In this document: piece by piece, positions 1 through 8,311 of the stretch
Numbering within the stretch: position 1 is the first letter of the stretch
Layout: every line of letters starts with the position of its first letter
DNA from: Pseudoxanthomonas koreensis
GTDB lineage: Bacteria > Pseudomonadota > Gammaproteobacteria > Xanthomonadales > Xanthomonadaceae
Assembly: GCF_010093225.1 (NCBI RefSeq)
Contig: NZ_PDWM01000001.1
Span: forward strand, 157,239-221,238
DNA: 64,000 bases
Reading direction: 5' to 3'
Notes under the pieces: model-generated
Databases searched by the model: none
What the model saw: only the letters and a program-made list of their open reading frames with translations
Told to the model about the DNA's origin: nothing
Position numbers and translations under genes: made by a program

Positions 1-345
1 CTTCTCCGGCAGGCGCTCCTCCACCACCACGTCCTCGCACACTTCCTTGGGCACGGTGGTCTGGGTGGTCTCGCGCACCGGCTCGGTGCCGATCACGGTG
101 GCGTAGAGCTTTTCCTTCTGCGTCACCGGCTCGACCTTGACGATGTCGGCGTACTGCAGGGTATCGACGGGCAGCGCGTCGTCGGCCACCGGCGCGGCAT
201 CGTCGGCGGCCAGCGCCGGATCGGACGGAGCCGCGGCAATGACCGGCTCGGGCTGGCGGTCGCGGTTGTTCATGAAGGCTGCGGTGGCGATGCCCCCGAC
301 CAGCAGGGCACCGGCAGCGATCAGTACGGTAGTGGCTTGCTTCAT
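1..345 (-). CDS. Glycine-zipper-type envelope protein, C-terminus outside the window
   Basis: The first 115 codons of a minus-strand gene that runs off the left edge. It opens MKQATTVLIAAGALLVGG, a short charged start and one hydrophobic segment (about residues 4-26), so it is probably membrane-anchored or exported. A low-complexity Ala/Pro/Asp linker follows, then a stretch containing VKVEPVTQKEKLYATVIGTE and VPKEVCEDVVV. That block resembles the conserved region before the glycine-zipper 2TM domain in a common gammaproteobacterial outer-membrane-associated family. The zipper itself would lie beyond position 1, so the family call rests on the N-terminal half. No specific function is known. 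Confidence 0.6.
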   Translation of the reverse strand, partial: MKQATTVLIAAGALLVGGIATAAFMNNRDRQPEPVIAAAPSDPALAADDAAPVADDALPVDTLQYADIVKVEPVTQKEKLYATVIGTEPVRETTQTTVPKEVCEDVVVEERLPEK

Positions 346-518
346 GGTCTGGGCTCCTCGCGGGCGGTCCCCGCTGCTTGTGGCCGGATTGCATCATGGC
401 AAACCTGAACAGGAGCAGGAATGCCGCGGCAAGGCATCCATCGCGACAGCACACACCGGCATGCTACACGCGCGCCATGCTAGTTTTCCGCGAAAGCCCC
501 CCTGCGAGCCGAAACGCC

Positions 519-743
519 ATGCCCAGTCCCGTCCTGCTGACCTTCATGCAATGGGCACGCGGCCTGCGGTTCCCGACCCTGTTCAAGCTGACCGCGGCGC
601 TGTTCGCGGTGAACCTGCTGCTGCCCGACCCGATCCCGTTCGTCGACGAACTGGCGTTCGGCCTGGCCACCCTGCTGCTGGCCAACTGGAAGCGGCGCAA
701 GGAACCCGGCGCGCCGGCGCTGCCGGACGAAAGCCGGCGCTGA
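519..743 (+). CDS. Small DUF6116-like protein
   Basis: A 74-residue protein beginning MPSPVLLTFMQWARGLRFPT. It has one or two hydrophobic stretches (about residues 20-36 and 45-57) and a basic, hydrophilic tail ending DESRR. The start at 519 was preferred over in-frame starts from 378 because the upstream residues look random and this start begins the conserved-looking segment. It resembles short Xanthomonadaceae proteins of the DUF6116 type, a family of unknown function. It lies 28 bp before the TatD gene on the same strand and could be cotranscribed with it. The family name is from memory of the pattern. Confidence 0.55.
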   Translation: MPSPVLLTFMQWARGLRFPTLFKLTAALFAVNLLLPDPIPFVDELAFGLATLLLANWKRRKEPGAPALPDESRR

Positions 744-771
744 CGGCGCGGTCGCATCCCGCCGGCCCGAC

Positions 772-1557
772 ATGGACCTGGTCGACAGCCACTGCCACCT
801 GGACGCGGAGGAGTTCGACGCCGACCGCGAGGCGGTGGTGGCGCGGGCGCGCGCCGCCGGGGTCGCCCGCCAGGTCGTGCCGGCAGTGACCGCGGCCAGC
901 TGGCCGAAGCTGCGCCAGGTCTGCCGCGCCGCGCCGGGGCTGTACCCGGCCTATGGCCTGCATCCCACCTTCCTCGCCGCGCACCGGCCGGCGCACCTGG
1001 ACGAGCTGCGCGACTGGGTCGAACGCGAGCAGCCGCTGGCGATCGGCGAATGCGGGCTGGACTACTTCGTCGAGGGCCTCGATCCACGGGCGCAGGCACT
1101 GTATTTCGAGGGCCAGTTGCGGCTGGCGCGCGACACCGGCCTGCCGCTGGTCGTGCATGCGCGGCGGGCCGTGGATGCGGTGACCGCCGCGATCCACCGC
1201 ATCGGTGGCGGCAGCGGTCTGCGCGGCGTGGTGCACAGTTTTTCCGGCAGCCCGGAGCAGGCCCGGCAGCTGTGGAAGCTGGGTTTCCTGGTCGGCCTGG
1301 GCGGGCCGCTGACCTACGAACGCGCGCAGCGCCTGCGCCGGCTGGTGGCGGCGATGCCGCTGGAGTTCCTGCTGCTGGAAACCGATGCCCCCGACCAGCC
1401 CGACGCCGGCATCCGCGGCCAGCGCAACGAACCCGCGCGCCTGCCCACCGTGCTGGAGACGGTGGCGATGCTGCGCGACCAGGACCCCACGGAAATCGCC
1501 GCCGCCACCAGCGCCAACGCCGAACGCCTGTTCGCCCTGCCGCCGGCTCCCCTGTAG
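772..1557 (+). CDS. TatD-family metal-dependent hydrolase
   Basis: A 261-residue TIM-barrel amidohydrolase of the TatD family, whose members act as metal-dependent 3'-5' DNases or related phosphoesterases. The metal motif DSHCHLD is at residues 5-11. IGECGLDY (about 91-98), VVHARRA (about 125), VHSFSG (about 152) and LLLETDAPD (about 199-207) are the other family signatures. The length is normal. TatD, YcfH and YjjV paralogues cannot be told apart here. The stop codon TAG lies inside the palindromic repeat that begins at 1553, so the C-terminal residues APL are set by the repeat insertion. Confidence 0.85.
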   Translation: MDLVDSHCHLDAEEFDADREAVVARARAAGVARQVVPAVTAASWPKLRQVCRAAPGLYPAYGLHPTFLAAHRPAHLDELRDWVEREQPLAIGECGLDYFVEGLDPRAQALYFEGQLRLARDTGLPLVVHARRAVDAVTAAIHRIGGGSGLRGVVHSFSGSPEQARQLWKLGFLVGLGGPLTYERAQRLRRLVAAMPLEFLLLETDAPDQPDAGIRGQRNEPARLPTVLETVAMLRDQDPTEIAAATSANAERLFALPPAPL

Positions 1558-1688
1558 GAGCCCACTTCAGGGGGCGACCCGATTCCGTGGGGAGGCGCTG
1601 CGTTCAACGCGAACACCCCCGGAGGGGCCGCGTTGAACGCCGCGCGTTCCGGCGTTCGTCGGGTCGCCCCCTGAAGTGGGCTCCTACA
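1553..1688. repeat. Long palindromic repeat, family 1 (copy 1)
   Basis: A 136-bp imperfect palindrome with 28-bp inverted ends. They begin TGTAGGAGCCCACTTCAG and end with its complement CTGAAGTGGGCTCCTACA; the arms continue with GGGCGACCCG. The middle carries weaker internal complementarity around GCGTTCAACGC. Further copies are at 49803-49937, 56410-56547 and 58087-58220. This copy sits between the convergent tatD-like and tcdA genes, and both take their TAG stop from its ends. It probably also folds as a bidirectional terminator. The GTAG start recalls REP elements of Xanthomonadaceae. Confidence 0.9.
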
Positions 1689-2478
1689 ATGAGCGGTTCT
1701 TCAGCAGGATCTCGAGGGCCTTGCCGGCGGCGGCGAAGGCGAATGCGCCGGTGATGTGCGTGGCCGCGCCCAGGCCGGCGCCGCAGTCCAGCTTCAGCGC
1801 CGCGTCGGCGCCCAGCTGCGGGCGCAGGCCGCAGACGCTGCCGTCGGCCTGCGGGTACTTGACGTTCTCCAGCGAGTACACCGCCGGCACGCCGAAGTAG
1901 CGCTGCGCGTTCTTCGGGAAGTTGAACTCGCCGCGCAGCTTCTTGCGCACCAGCGCCAGCATCGCGTCGTGCTCGGTGCGCGAAAGGTCGCGCACGCGCA
2001 CCAGGGTCGCATCGGTGCGCCCGCCGGCGGAACCCACAGTCAGCACCGGTTGCTTGCGCCGCCGGCACCAGGCGATCGCCTCGACCTTGGTGCGGAAGCT
2101 GTCGCAGGCGTCGATCACCAGGTCGAAGCCGCCACCGAGCAGCTCCTCGAGGTTGGCCCCTGTGAGGAACGCCGGCACCGGGCGCGCCTCGATCGCCGGG
2201 TTGATCGCGCGGCAGCGCTCGGCCATCGCCTCTGCCTTGTTCCGGCCGTACTGGCCGGCGAGCGCCGGCAACTGGCGGTTGGTGTTGGACACGCACACGT
2301 CGTCGGCGTCCACCAGGTCCAGGGCGCCGACGGCCGAGCGCGCCAGCGCCTCGGCCACCCACGAGCCCACGCCACCCAGGCCGACCACCGCGACCCGCCG
2401 CGTGGCCAGCCATTCCGCCGCGCCACGGCCGTAGAGCCGGTCGATGCCGGCGAAGCGTTCGAGCAGGGATGCATCCAT
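1684..2478 (-). CDS. tcdA: tRNA threonylcarbamoyladenosine dehydratase
   Basis: A 264-residue E1-like ThiF-fold enzyme that uses ATP to cyclise t6A37 of ANN-decoding tRNAs to ct6A. The nucleotide-binding loop GLGGVGSWV is at about residues 34-42. VDADDVCVSNTNRQ (about 57-70) and DACDSFRTK (about 123) are typical TcdA/CsdL motifs. The C-terminal block EFNFPKNAQRYFGVPAVYS is well conserved in the family. It is divergent from the cytochrome-like gene at 2560. The last codon is followed by a TAG contributed by repeat family 1. Confidence 0.9.
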   Translation of the reverse strand: MDASLLERFAGIDRLYGRGAAEWLATRRVAVVGLGGVGSWVAEALARSAVGALDLVDADDVCVSNTNRQLPALAGQYGRNKAEAMAERCRAINPAIEARPVPAFLTGANLEELLGGGFDLVIDACDSFRTKVEAIAWCRRRKQPVLTVGSAGGRTDATLVRVRDLSRTEHDAMLALVRKKLRGEFNFPKNAQRYFGVPAVYSLENVKYPQADGSVCGLRPQLGADAALKLDCGAGLGAATHITGAFAFAAAGKALEILLKNRSL

Positions 2479-2559
2479 CCGCGCATTCTAGCGGGCGTGC
2501 ATTGCCGGGCGCCGCCGCCCTATCATCTTCGCCACCCACCACCGCACGGAGCCCGCCGC

Positions 2560-2994
2560 ATGGCCAGCCAGGAACCCCGCCGCCCGAGCAACGCCGGACG
2601 CTACCTGTTCCTGTTCCTGCTCGGCCTGGTGGTCGGTGCAATCGCCGCGGTGATGGGCCTGCGCGCGCTGCAGGCACGCGCCGATCCCTTCCCCGACGCG
2701 CTGATGAACGTCATGGCGCACCAGGGGGGCGCACTGCGCAATGCAGCCAAGGCCAACCGCTGCAGCACCAGCGACAGCCTGCCGCGGCTGCACTCGCTGC
2801 GCGCACTGGCCAACGACCTGGAGCCTGCGTTCCCCGGCCTCACCGACGACACCCGCTTCGGCACCGCCGCCAGCGGCCTGCGCGCGGTGCTCGACGAAGC
2901 GCTCGCCACCCCGCCGCAGGACTGCGCGCAGCTGGCCACGCTCAACGAGCGCATCGGCGAAGGCTGCAAGGCCTGCCACCGCGATTTCCGCTGA
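2560..2994 (+). CDS. Membrane-anchored cytochrome c'-like protein
   Basis: A 144-residue protein with an N-terminal transmembrane segment (about residues 15-37, LFLFLLGLVVGAIAAVMGL) and a periplasmic helical domain. It ends CKACHRDFR, a single CxxCH heme-binding site at the extreme C-terminus. One C-terminal CxxCH in a four-helix-sized domain is the arrangement of class II (c'-type) cytochromes. A redox or gas-binding role is therefore inferred, with no named family member recognised. It is divergent from tcdA, with 81 bp between the starts. Confidence 0.65.
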   Translation: MASQEPRRPSNAGRYLFLFLLGLVVGAIAAVMGLRALQARADPFPDALMNVMAHQGGALRNAAKANRCSTSDSLPRLHSLRALANDLEPAFPGLTDDTRFGTAASGLRAVLDEALATPPQDCAQLATLNERIGEGCKACHRDFR

Positions 2995-3138
2995 ACCGCG
3001 GCTGATACCGCGGCCTCGCATCGCGCACGCCGCCACGCCCGGTTGGCGTGGCGTTCACGCCTGCCGAAACAGGATGGCCACAACGCAACCGCGTACCTGG
3101 CCGTCACGGTCGCCATTCGTCACCAAGGAGAGCAAACG

Positions 3139-3612
3139 ATGAAGCATCGCCACCTGCTGGGAATCACCGCCTTCGGCGTGCTGGCACTCGCCGGCTGCGC
3201 CACCTCGCCTTCGTCCGGCTACGGCTATGGCAGCTCGACCCCGGCCTATCCGTCGCAGGCCCGCTGCGCGGACTGCGGCATCGTCACCCGGATCGACGCG
3301 ATCGCCTCGGGCCGCAGCGCGCCTTCGGCCACCGGCGCGATCCTCGGCGGCATCGTCGGCGCGGTCGCCGGCCACGAGATCTCGGACAAGACCGGCGGCA
3401 GCAAGGGCAACCAGAACGTGGCCGCCGTCGCCGGCGCCGCGGCCGGCGCGATGGCCGGCAACGCGATCCAGAACCGCGCCACCTCCGACACCTACAACAT
3501 CCACGTGCGCCTGGACGACGGCCGCAGCGTGGTGATCAACCAGCGCGACCTCGGCGGCATCCGCGAGAACACCTACGTGCGCGTGGTCAACGGCAAGGTG
3601 GTACTGCGCTGA
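3139..3612 (+). CDS. Glycine-zipper 2TM lipoprotein
   Basis: A 157-residue outer-membrane lipoprotein. The signal peptide ends in the lipobox LAGC (about residues 15-18). A glycine-zipper region (about 67-115: GAILGGIVGAVAGHEI and AAAGAMAGNAI) is followed by a small beta domain with VRLDDGRSVVINQRDL. This is the SlyB/PcpY-like rickettsial 17 kDa surface-antigen family, which stabilises the outer membrane. The start is fixed by an AAGGAG at 3125-3130, eight bases before the ATG. It is monocistronic, followed by the convergent csp gene. Confidence 0.8.
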   Translation: MKHRHLLGITAFGVLALAGCATSPSSGYGYGSSTPAYPSQARCADCGIVTRIDAIASGRSAPSATGAILGGIVGAVAGHEISDKTGGSKGNQNVAAVAGAAAGAMAGNAIQNRATSDTYNIHVRLDDGRSVVINQRDLGGIRENTYVRVVNGKVVLR

Positions 3613-3688
3613 GCCGGGCCGCCCGGCCTCGGCCGGGCGGCGTACGCCTTCCCTGCGCCACGCACGGCAGGAAGGGATGACCGACGCG

Positions 3689-3722
3689 CAAAAAGAAACG
3701 GCCCGCCAGCTGGCGGGCCGTT
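3689..3722 (-). terminator. Rho-independent terminator of the cold-shock gene
   Basis: A perfect 12-bp-arm palindrome at 3698-3721 (ACGGCCCGCCAG and its complement). On the minus strand it is followed by a T-rich tail (complement of 3690-3697). It lies 24 bp beyond the csp stop codon. The lipoprotein gene reads toward it from the other side but would have no good T-tail. Confidence 0.85.
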
Positions 3723-3745
3723 CCATATCCGTTGTCGGCAATGCT

Positions 3746-3955
3746 TCAGGCGGCCTGGACGGCGTCCGCCTGCAGGCCCTTCTGGCCCTGCACGACGGTG
3801 AAGCTGACCTTCTGGCCTTCCTTGAGGCTCTTGAAGCCCTGCATCTGGATGGCGCGGAAATGCACGAACACGTCCTCGCCATTCTCGCGGCTGATGAATC
3901 CGAACCCCTTGGCATCGTTGAACCACTTCACGGTGCCCGTCTCGCGCTCTGACAT
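3746..3955 (-). CDS. CspA-family cold-shock protein
   Basis: A 69-residue single OB-fold nucleic-acid chaperone. RNP1 KGFGFI (about residues 15-20) and RNP2 VFVHF (about 30-34) are intact, after the opening [13 protein letters not shown]. The family length is normal (65-70 residues). The start at 3955 is supported by a GAGGAG Shine-Dalgarno ten bases upstream; an in-frame extension to 4096 has no conserved sequence. The roughly 245-bp region up to the next gene presumably holds a long 5' leader, as in other csp genes, but I could not pick a promoter with confidence. Confidence 0.92.
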   Translation of the reverse strand: MSERETGTVKWFNDAKGFGFISRENGEDVFVHFRAIQMQGFKSLKEGQKVSFTVVQGQKGLQADAVQAA

Positions 3956-4203
3956 TACTGCTGACTCCTCGAACTGTGCTGGGTGGTGGTTACGCCGTTG
4001 CCACGGCGGCTGGTTGCAAGGAGTACGCGAGGTGGAACGATGTAGCGGACCATCACCATCACCTACTAGACCTACCGCATCAGGCCACGGGTACACGGTG
4101 ACCTTGCCAAGCGCAGCGGCCCCAAACTTACCTCTCGTTCAGGGGAAATGCAATCATGGCAAGGACTTGCCCGCCCCCTGCCCGGAACCGGAGTTTTCCG
4201 ACG

Positions 4204-4689
4204 ATGGATCCCGCCCTTTTCTGGTATGCCATCGCCGCGGTTCTGGTCCTGGTCGGCCTGGCCGGCGTGGTCCTGCCGGCGTTGCCGGGCCTGCCGCTGG
4301 TGTTCACCGGGATGCTGGTGGCGGCCTGGGCCGGGGATTTCCAGCGCATCGGGCCGGTGCCGCTGGTCGCGCTGGGCCTGCTGACCCTGCTGTCGGTGGT
4401 CGCCGACTTCATCGCCACTGCCGCCGGGGCCAAGCGGGTCGGCGCCGGGCCGATGGCGGTCTGGGGCGCCGCCCTGGGCACCCTGGTCGGCATCTTCTTC
4501 GGCCCGCTGGGCCTGGTCGGGGGCCCGTTCCTCGGCGCCCTGCTCGGCGAACTGTGGCATACCCGCCAGTTGCGCCGCGCCACCCACGTCGGCCTGGCCA
4601 CCTGGGTCGGGCTGTTGCTGGGCACGGTGCTGAAGCTGGCGCTGGCCTTTGCCATGCTCGGGCTGTTCGCCCTCGCCTGGCTGTTCTGA
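4204..4689 (+). CDS. DUF456 membrane protein
   Basis: A 161-residue, very hydrophobic protein with four to five predicted transmembrane helices and glycine-rich turns (LPALPGLPLVF, GLVGGPFLGALLGE). This pattern and length match DUF456, a small integral membrane family with no established function. It starts at the ATG at 4204, after a stretch with no gene, and stops 46 bp before the likely TTG start of the phospholipase gene. Confidence 0.8.
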   Translation: MDPALFWYAIAAVLVLVGLAGVVLPALPGLPLVFTGMLVAAWAGDFQRIGPVPLVALGLLTLLSVVADFIATAAGAKRVGAGPMAVWGAALGTLVGIFFGPLGLVGGPFLGALLGELWHTRQLRRATHVGLATWVGLLLGTVLKLALAFAMLGLFALAWLF

Positions 4690-4693
4690 GTCG

Positions 4694-5926
4694 ATGCCAT
4701 CGCGCCCCTTGCCCCTACCTGAGCTGGAACAGCCTTTGAACCGGACCCATCCCCTTGCCTCCATCCTGTGCGTCCTGGCCGGCAGCGTGGCACCGCCGTT
4801 GGCCGCGCAGGAAGCCATGTCGCCTCGCGCCAGCGCCGAAGGCTGCATGGCCATCGCTTCCGACCCGCAGCGACTGGCCTGCTACGACGCCGCGCTCGGC
4901 TATGCCGCGCCCACGCCGCAACAGGCCGACCAGGCCGCGCGCGAGGCGGCCGAACGGCTCGACTCGCAGCGCGCGCAAGAACGCGCCGCCGCCCTGCCCG
5001 CCGACGCCGGCCTGGGCGAACGTGCGCGCCAGCGCGCCGGCGAACTGTTCCGCAACGAGGACCTCGCATACGCCCGAGACGACCTCGCCACCGTCGCCAA
5101 TGCCGGCCGCGGTTCGCTGCTGGCCAGCCGCTGGGAACTGGCGAAGGACTCCAAGCTGGGCATCTTCCAGATGCGCGCCTACAAGCCGGTGTACCTGCTG
5201 CCCGCGTTCTGGACCAGCAACACCAACAACCAGCCGCACTCGCCCAATCCGGACAACACCGTCACCCAGGACGAGGAGGTGCTGGACAGCGTCGAGGCCA
5301 AGTACCAGATCAGCTTCAAGACCAAGCTGGCCGAGAACCTGTTCGGCGACAACGGCGACATCTGGGCCGGCTACACCCAGAGCTCGCGCTGGCAGGTCTA
5401 CAACGCAGAGATCTCGCGGCCGTTCCGCGAAACCAACTACGAGCCGGAGGTGATGCTGCTGTTCCGCAACAGCTACAGCCTGTTCGGCTGGAATGGGCGG
5501 ATGGCCGGGATCGGCATCAACCACCAGTCCAACGGCCGCAGCGACCCGCTGTCGCGCAGCTGGAACCGGGCCATCCTCACGGTCGGCCTGGACCGCGAGA
5601 ACTGGGCCTTCGTGGTGCGGCCGTGGTACCGCTTCAAGGAGGACGCCGAGGACGACAACAACGCCGACATCGAGGATTACGTCGGCCGCGGCGATGCCAT
5701 GCTGGTCTACAACCGCAATGGCTACGAGCTGTCCCTCACCGGGCGCCATTCGTTGCGCGGCGGCGACCGTTCGCACGGTTCGCTGCAACTGGACTGGGGC
5801 TTCCCGATCACCAACCTGCTGCGCGGCCACGTGCAGGTATTCGATGGTTACGGCGAGAGCATGATCGACTACAACCACCGTGCCACGTACGTCGGCGTCG
5901 GCTTCGCCCTGCTGGAGTGGTTCTGA
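4694..5926 (+). CDS. pldA: Outer-membrane phospholipase A1 (OMPLA)
   Basis: An outer-membrane beta-barrel phospholipase that hydrolyses phospholipids when the membrane is perturbed. The catalytic signature NHQSNGRSDPLSRSWN is complete: His277, Ser279 and the Asn of SRSWN (about 291) correspond to the His-Ser-Asn triad. The protein ends in Phe, as expected for an outer-membrane barrel. The coordinate uses the ATG at 4694. An in-frame TTG at 4736 would give NRTHPLASILCVLAGSVAPP, a cleaner signal peptide with LAAQ cleavage, and may be the true start. An Ala/Glu-rich extension precedes the barrel. The stop overlaps the next gene as TGATG. Confidence 0.88.
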   Translation: MPSRPLPLPELEQPLNRTHPLASILCVLAGSVAPPLAAQEAMSPRASAEGCMAIASDPQRLACYDAALGYAAPTPQQADQAAREAAERLDSQRAQERAAALPADAGLGERARQRAGELFRNEDLAYARDDLATVANAGRGSLLASRWELAKDSKLGIFQMRAYKPVYLLPAFWTSNTNNQPHSPNPDNTVTQDEEVLDSVEAKYQISFKTKLAENLFGDNGDIWAGYTQSSRWQVYNAEISRPFRETNYEPEVMLLFRNSYSLFGWNGRMAGIGINHQSNGRSDPLSRSWNRAILTVGLDRENWAFVVRPWYRFKEDAEDDNNADIEDYVGRGDAMLVYNRNGYELSLTGRHSLRGGDRSHGSLQLDWGFPITNLLRGHVQVFDGYGESMIDYNHRATYVGVGFALLEWF

Positions 5927-6279
5927 TGGCCGCGACGCGCGTGACGATCTGGCACAACCCGCGCTGCTCAAATTCGCGTGGCGCGCTGCAGCTGCTGCGC
6001 GAGCGCGGGATCGAGCCGGTGGTGGTGGACTACCTGTCCGAGCCGCCGGACCGGGCGACGCTGCTGCAGGTCGCCGCGGACAGCGGGCTGGGCCTGCGCG
6101 GGCTGGTGCGCGACAAGGAAGCGCTGTTCGGCGAACTGGGGCTGGCAGGCGCTGGCGAAGACGCCCTGCTCGCCGCGATGCTGGCCCATCCGCTCCTGAT
6201 CAACCGGCCGGTGGTGATCACCGCGCGCGGCACGCGGCTGTGCCGGCCGCCGGAAACGGTACTGGAGCTGCTGGACTGA
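5926..6279 (+). CDS. ArsC/Spx-type thioredoxin-fold reductase
   Basis: A 117-residue ArsC-family protein. WHNPRCSNSRGAL (about residues 9-21) holds the single N-terminal active cysteine expected of glutaredoxin-coupled arsenate reductases. LLINRPVVI (about 89-97) is the conserved arginine-containing strand. The ATG overlaps the pldA stop, so the two are probably translationally coupled. No arsR or arsenite pump is nearby, so arsenate reduction in vivo is uncertain. The YffB/ArsC-like family is the safest label. Confidence 0.8.
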   Translation: MAATRVTIWHNPRCSNSRGALQLLRERGIEPVVVDYLSEPPDRATLLQVAADSGLGLRGLVRDKEALFGELGLAGAGEDALLAAMLAHPLLINRPVVITARGTRLCRPPETVLELLD

Positions 6280-6291
6280 CGCCGGGAGAGC

Positions 6292-6313
6292 AGCCGGGCA
6301 AGCCCGGCTCTAC
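6292..6313. repeat. Single GTAG-type REP (family 2, half unit)
   Basis: A short hairpin, AGCCGGGC/GCCCGGCT, ending CTCTAC, the complement of the GTAG-first REP unit seen in paired form at 8173, 9992 and 31622. It lies 13 bp after the ArsC-like gene and could serve as its transcription end. It resembles the GTAG-headed SMAG REPs described in Stenotrophomonas. Confidence 0.75.
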
Positions 6314-6349
6314 GGTGCGGCGGACCACCGGTATGATCGGGGCGGTTGA

Positions 6350-7480
6350 ATGCGTGGGGAGAACGCCGCCTTGCCAGCTCGCCGGCACCGTCCAGTCGCC
6401 GCCAGCACCTCGGCCATGCTCGGGCTGCTCAGCCTGCTGGCGGTGCTCTGCTTCCACTTCCCGGAACTGCTGACCAGCCACGAGTTCCGCGCGGTCTACA
6501 GCGAACAGTTCGCCCGCCACCTGCTGCTGGCCGGGCTGGTCGCCGCCTTCGTGCTCGGCACCCTGGCGGTGCTGCGCGACCGCGGCCGCCGGGTCGCGCT
6601 GCTCGGCGTCGGTTCGGCGACCCTGGCGGTGCTGCTGGGCGGGACCAACGTGAAGTTCGACGCGATCGGGCAGACGCCGTACTCGCTGGGCATGGACTGG
6701 TTCGTGCTCTCGCTGTTCTTCTCGGCGCTGGTGTTCGTGCCGCTGGAGCACTACCTCGGCCAGCGCCGGATGTCGCCGCTGCGCAACGGCTGGCGCACCG
6801 ACCTGGCCTACTTCTTCATGGGTCACGTGCTGGTCCAGTTCATCCTGATCCTGGTCACCGCCTCCACCTCCACGGTCGCCGCGCTGGCGGCGTTCCCGGC
6901 GCTCAAGTCGGCGATCCAGTCGCTGCCGGTGTGGGCCCAGTTCCTGCTGGCGGTGTTCGTGGCCGACCTCACCCAGGCGCTGCTGCATCGCGCGTACCAC
7001 AACATCCCGTGGCTGTGGCGCTTCCATGCCGTGCACCACTCCAGCCGCGAGATGGACTGGCTGGCCGGTTCGCGCATGCACCTGGTCGAGATCGTGCTCA
7101 CCCGCAGCGTGGTGCTGCTGCCGCTGCTGATGCTGGGTTTCTCGCAGCCGGCGGTCAACGCCTACGTGATCCTGGTCGGCCTGCAGGCGGTGCTGGCGCA
7201 CGCCAACCTCGGCATCCGCTTCGGCTGGCTGGAGTACGTGCTGGTGCTGCCGCGCTACCACCACTGGCACCACGCCCGGCACGGCGAGTGGATCGACGCC
7301 AACTACGCCATCCACCTGCCGCTGGTGGACATGCTGATGGGCACCTTCCGCCTGCCGCGCGACGGCAGCTGGCCGCAGGAATACGGGGTGATGAAGCTGG
7401 AAACGGTGCCGCGCGGGATCGTGCGCCAGCACCTGATGCCGTTCCGGCGCACGCGACATTACGACGACCACGTGCGCTGA
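6350..7480 (+). CDS. Sterol desaturase / fatty acid hydroxylase family membrane enzyme
   Basis: A 376-residue integral membrane di-iron protein with about six hydrophobic segments. Histidine clusters HRAYH (about residue 213), HAVHHSS (about 226) and HHWHHARH (about 303) are those of the fatty acid hydroxylase superfamily, which hydroxylates or desaturates lipids with O2. The substrate cannot be told. The N-terminal third (residues 1-140) is an extra hydrophobic domain before the catalytic part. The ATG at 6350 is the first in the frame; the conserved part begins well inside, so the exact start is uncertain. Confidence 0.82.
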   Translation: MRGENAALPARRHRPVAASTSAMLGLLSLLAVLCFHFPELLTSHEFRAVYSEQFARHLLLAGLVAAFVLGTLAVLRDRGRRVALLGVGSATLAVLLGGTNVKFDAIGQTPYSLGMDWFVLSLFFSALVFVPLEHYLGQRRMSPLRNGWRTDLAYFFMGHVLVQFILILVTASTSTVAALAAFPALKSAIQSLPVWAQFLLAVFVADLTQALLHRAYHNIPWLWRFHAVHHSSREMDWLAGSRMHLVEIVLTRSVVLLPLLMLGFSQPAVNAYVILVGLQAVLAHANLGIRFGWLEYVLVLPRYHHWHHARHGEWIDANYAIHLPLVDMLMGTFRLPRDGSWPQEYGVMKLETVPRGIVRQHLMPFRRTRHYDDHVR

Positions 7481-7493
7481 GCTGCGGACCGGC

Positions 7494-8129
7494 TCAGGTC
7501 CAGTCGGTGATGCCTTCGCGCGCGTAGACTTCGCGGAAGCTCGGGAGCGACTTCATCCGCTGCGCGTGCGCGTGCAGCGTCGGCCAGCCGTCGCTCGGGC
7601 GCGGCATGTTGCGCGACCAGCGCATCAGCATGGTGAGGACGAAGTCCACCGCCGAGCGCTGGGCGCCGAGCATGTAGGGACCATGGCGTTCCAGGTGCGC
7701 GGCCACCTGTTCCCAGGCCGCTTCCAGCTGCGCGCGGGCGCGCTGCTTCACCGCCTCGACCTGGGCCTGGCCCGCCGGCTCGTCCGGATAGAACCAGGCG
7801 CGGTACGCCGGCATCAGCGTGTACACGCAGAAGCACATCCAGCGGTAGTAGTCGCCGCGTGCCGGCGTGCCCGGCGCCGGGGCGAGGCCGGCCTGCGGAT
7901 GCAGGTCGGCCAGGTGCATGGCGATGGCGGCCGATTCGGTCAGCACCTGGCCGTCGACCAGCAGGGCCGGCACCCGGCCGGTGGGGTTGATCGCCAGGTA
8001 CTCCGCCGACTTCTGCTCGCGCCGGTCGAAGTCGAGCTGGTGCAGTTCGTGGTCGATGCCCAGTTCGATCAGCAGCCAGTGGACGACGAGCGAGGCGGTG
8101 CTGGGCGAACCGTAGAGGACGACGGACAT
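7494..8129 (-). CDS. Glutathione S-transferase family protein
   Basis: A 211-residue GST. The thioredoxin-fold N-terminal domain opens VVLYGSPSTASLVVHWLLIE, with the catalytic Ser in SPSTAS. INPTGRVPALLVDGQVLTESAAI (about residues 47-69) carries the cis-Pro and the ES glutathione-binding pair. An all-helical C-terminal domain follows. The length is standard. It is convergent with the hydroxylase gene, with 13 bp between stop codons. The class and substrate are not assignable. Confidence 0.88.
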   Translation of the reverse strand: MSVVLYGSPSTASLVVHWLLIELGIDHELHQLDFDRREQKSAEYLAINPTGRVPALLVDGQVLTESAAIAMHLADLHPQAGLAPAPGTPARGDYYRWMCFCVYTLMPAYRAWFYPDEPAGQAQVEAVKQRARAQLEAAWEQVAAHLERHGPYMLGAQRSAVDFVLTMLMRWSRNMPRPSDGWPTLHAHAQRMKSLPSFREVYAREGITDWT

Positions 8130-8172
8130 CGGGGCTCCCGGGCGGATGTTCGATTGTCGTGGTATCGGCATC

Positions 8173-8234
8173 GTAGAGCGGGGCTTGCCCCGCTGCTTTC
8201 CCGACCAGGGGCAGCGGGGCAAGCCCCGCTCTAC
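8173..8234. repeat. GTAG REP pair, family 2
   Basis: A 62-bp palindrome made of two head-to-head REPs. It starts GTAGAGCGGGGCTTGCCCCG and ends with its complement, around a roughly 20-bp spacer. Each arm is itself a hairpin (GCGGGGC TT GCCCCGC). Sister copies lie at 9992 and 31622, with half units at 6292 and 63419. It sits between the GST and fumarase genes. Confidence 0.9.
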
Positions 8235-8243
8235 GAAGGGCAT

Positions 8244-8283
8244 GGCGCCATCCCGCGGAGGGCGGCGCCATCCCGCGAAGGGC
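8244..8283. repeat. 20-bp tandem duplication
   Basis: Two adjacent 20-bp units beginning GGCGCCATCCCGCG (8244-8263 and 8264-8283) that differ at one base. It directly follows the REP pair and ends before the fumarase stop. It looks like a simple local duplication. Confidence 0.75.
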
Positions 8284-8311
8284 ATGGCATCACGCGGCGA
8301 TGGGCGTGCCG

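Noticed and set aside
3956..4096. N-terminal extension of the cold-shock protein
   Set aside because: The in-frame upstream residues are not conserved, and a GAGGAG ribosome site precedes the shorter start.
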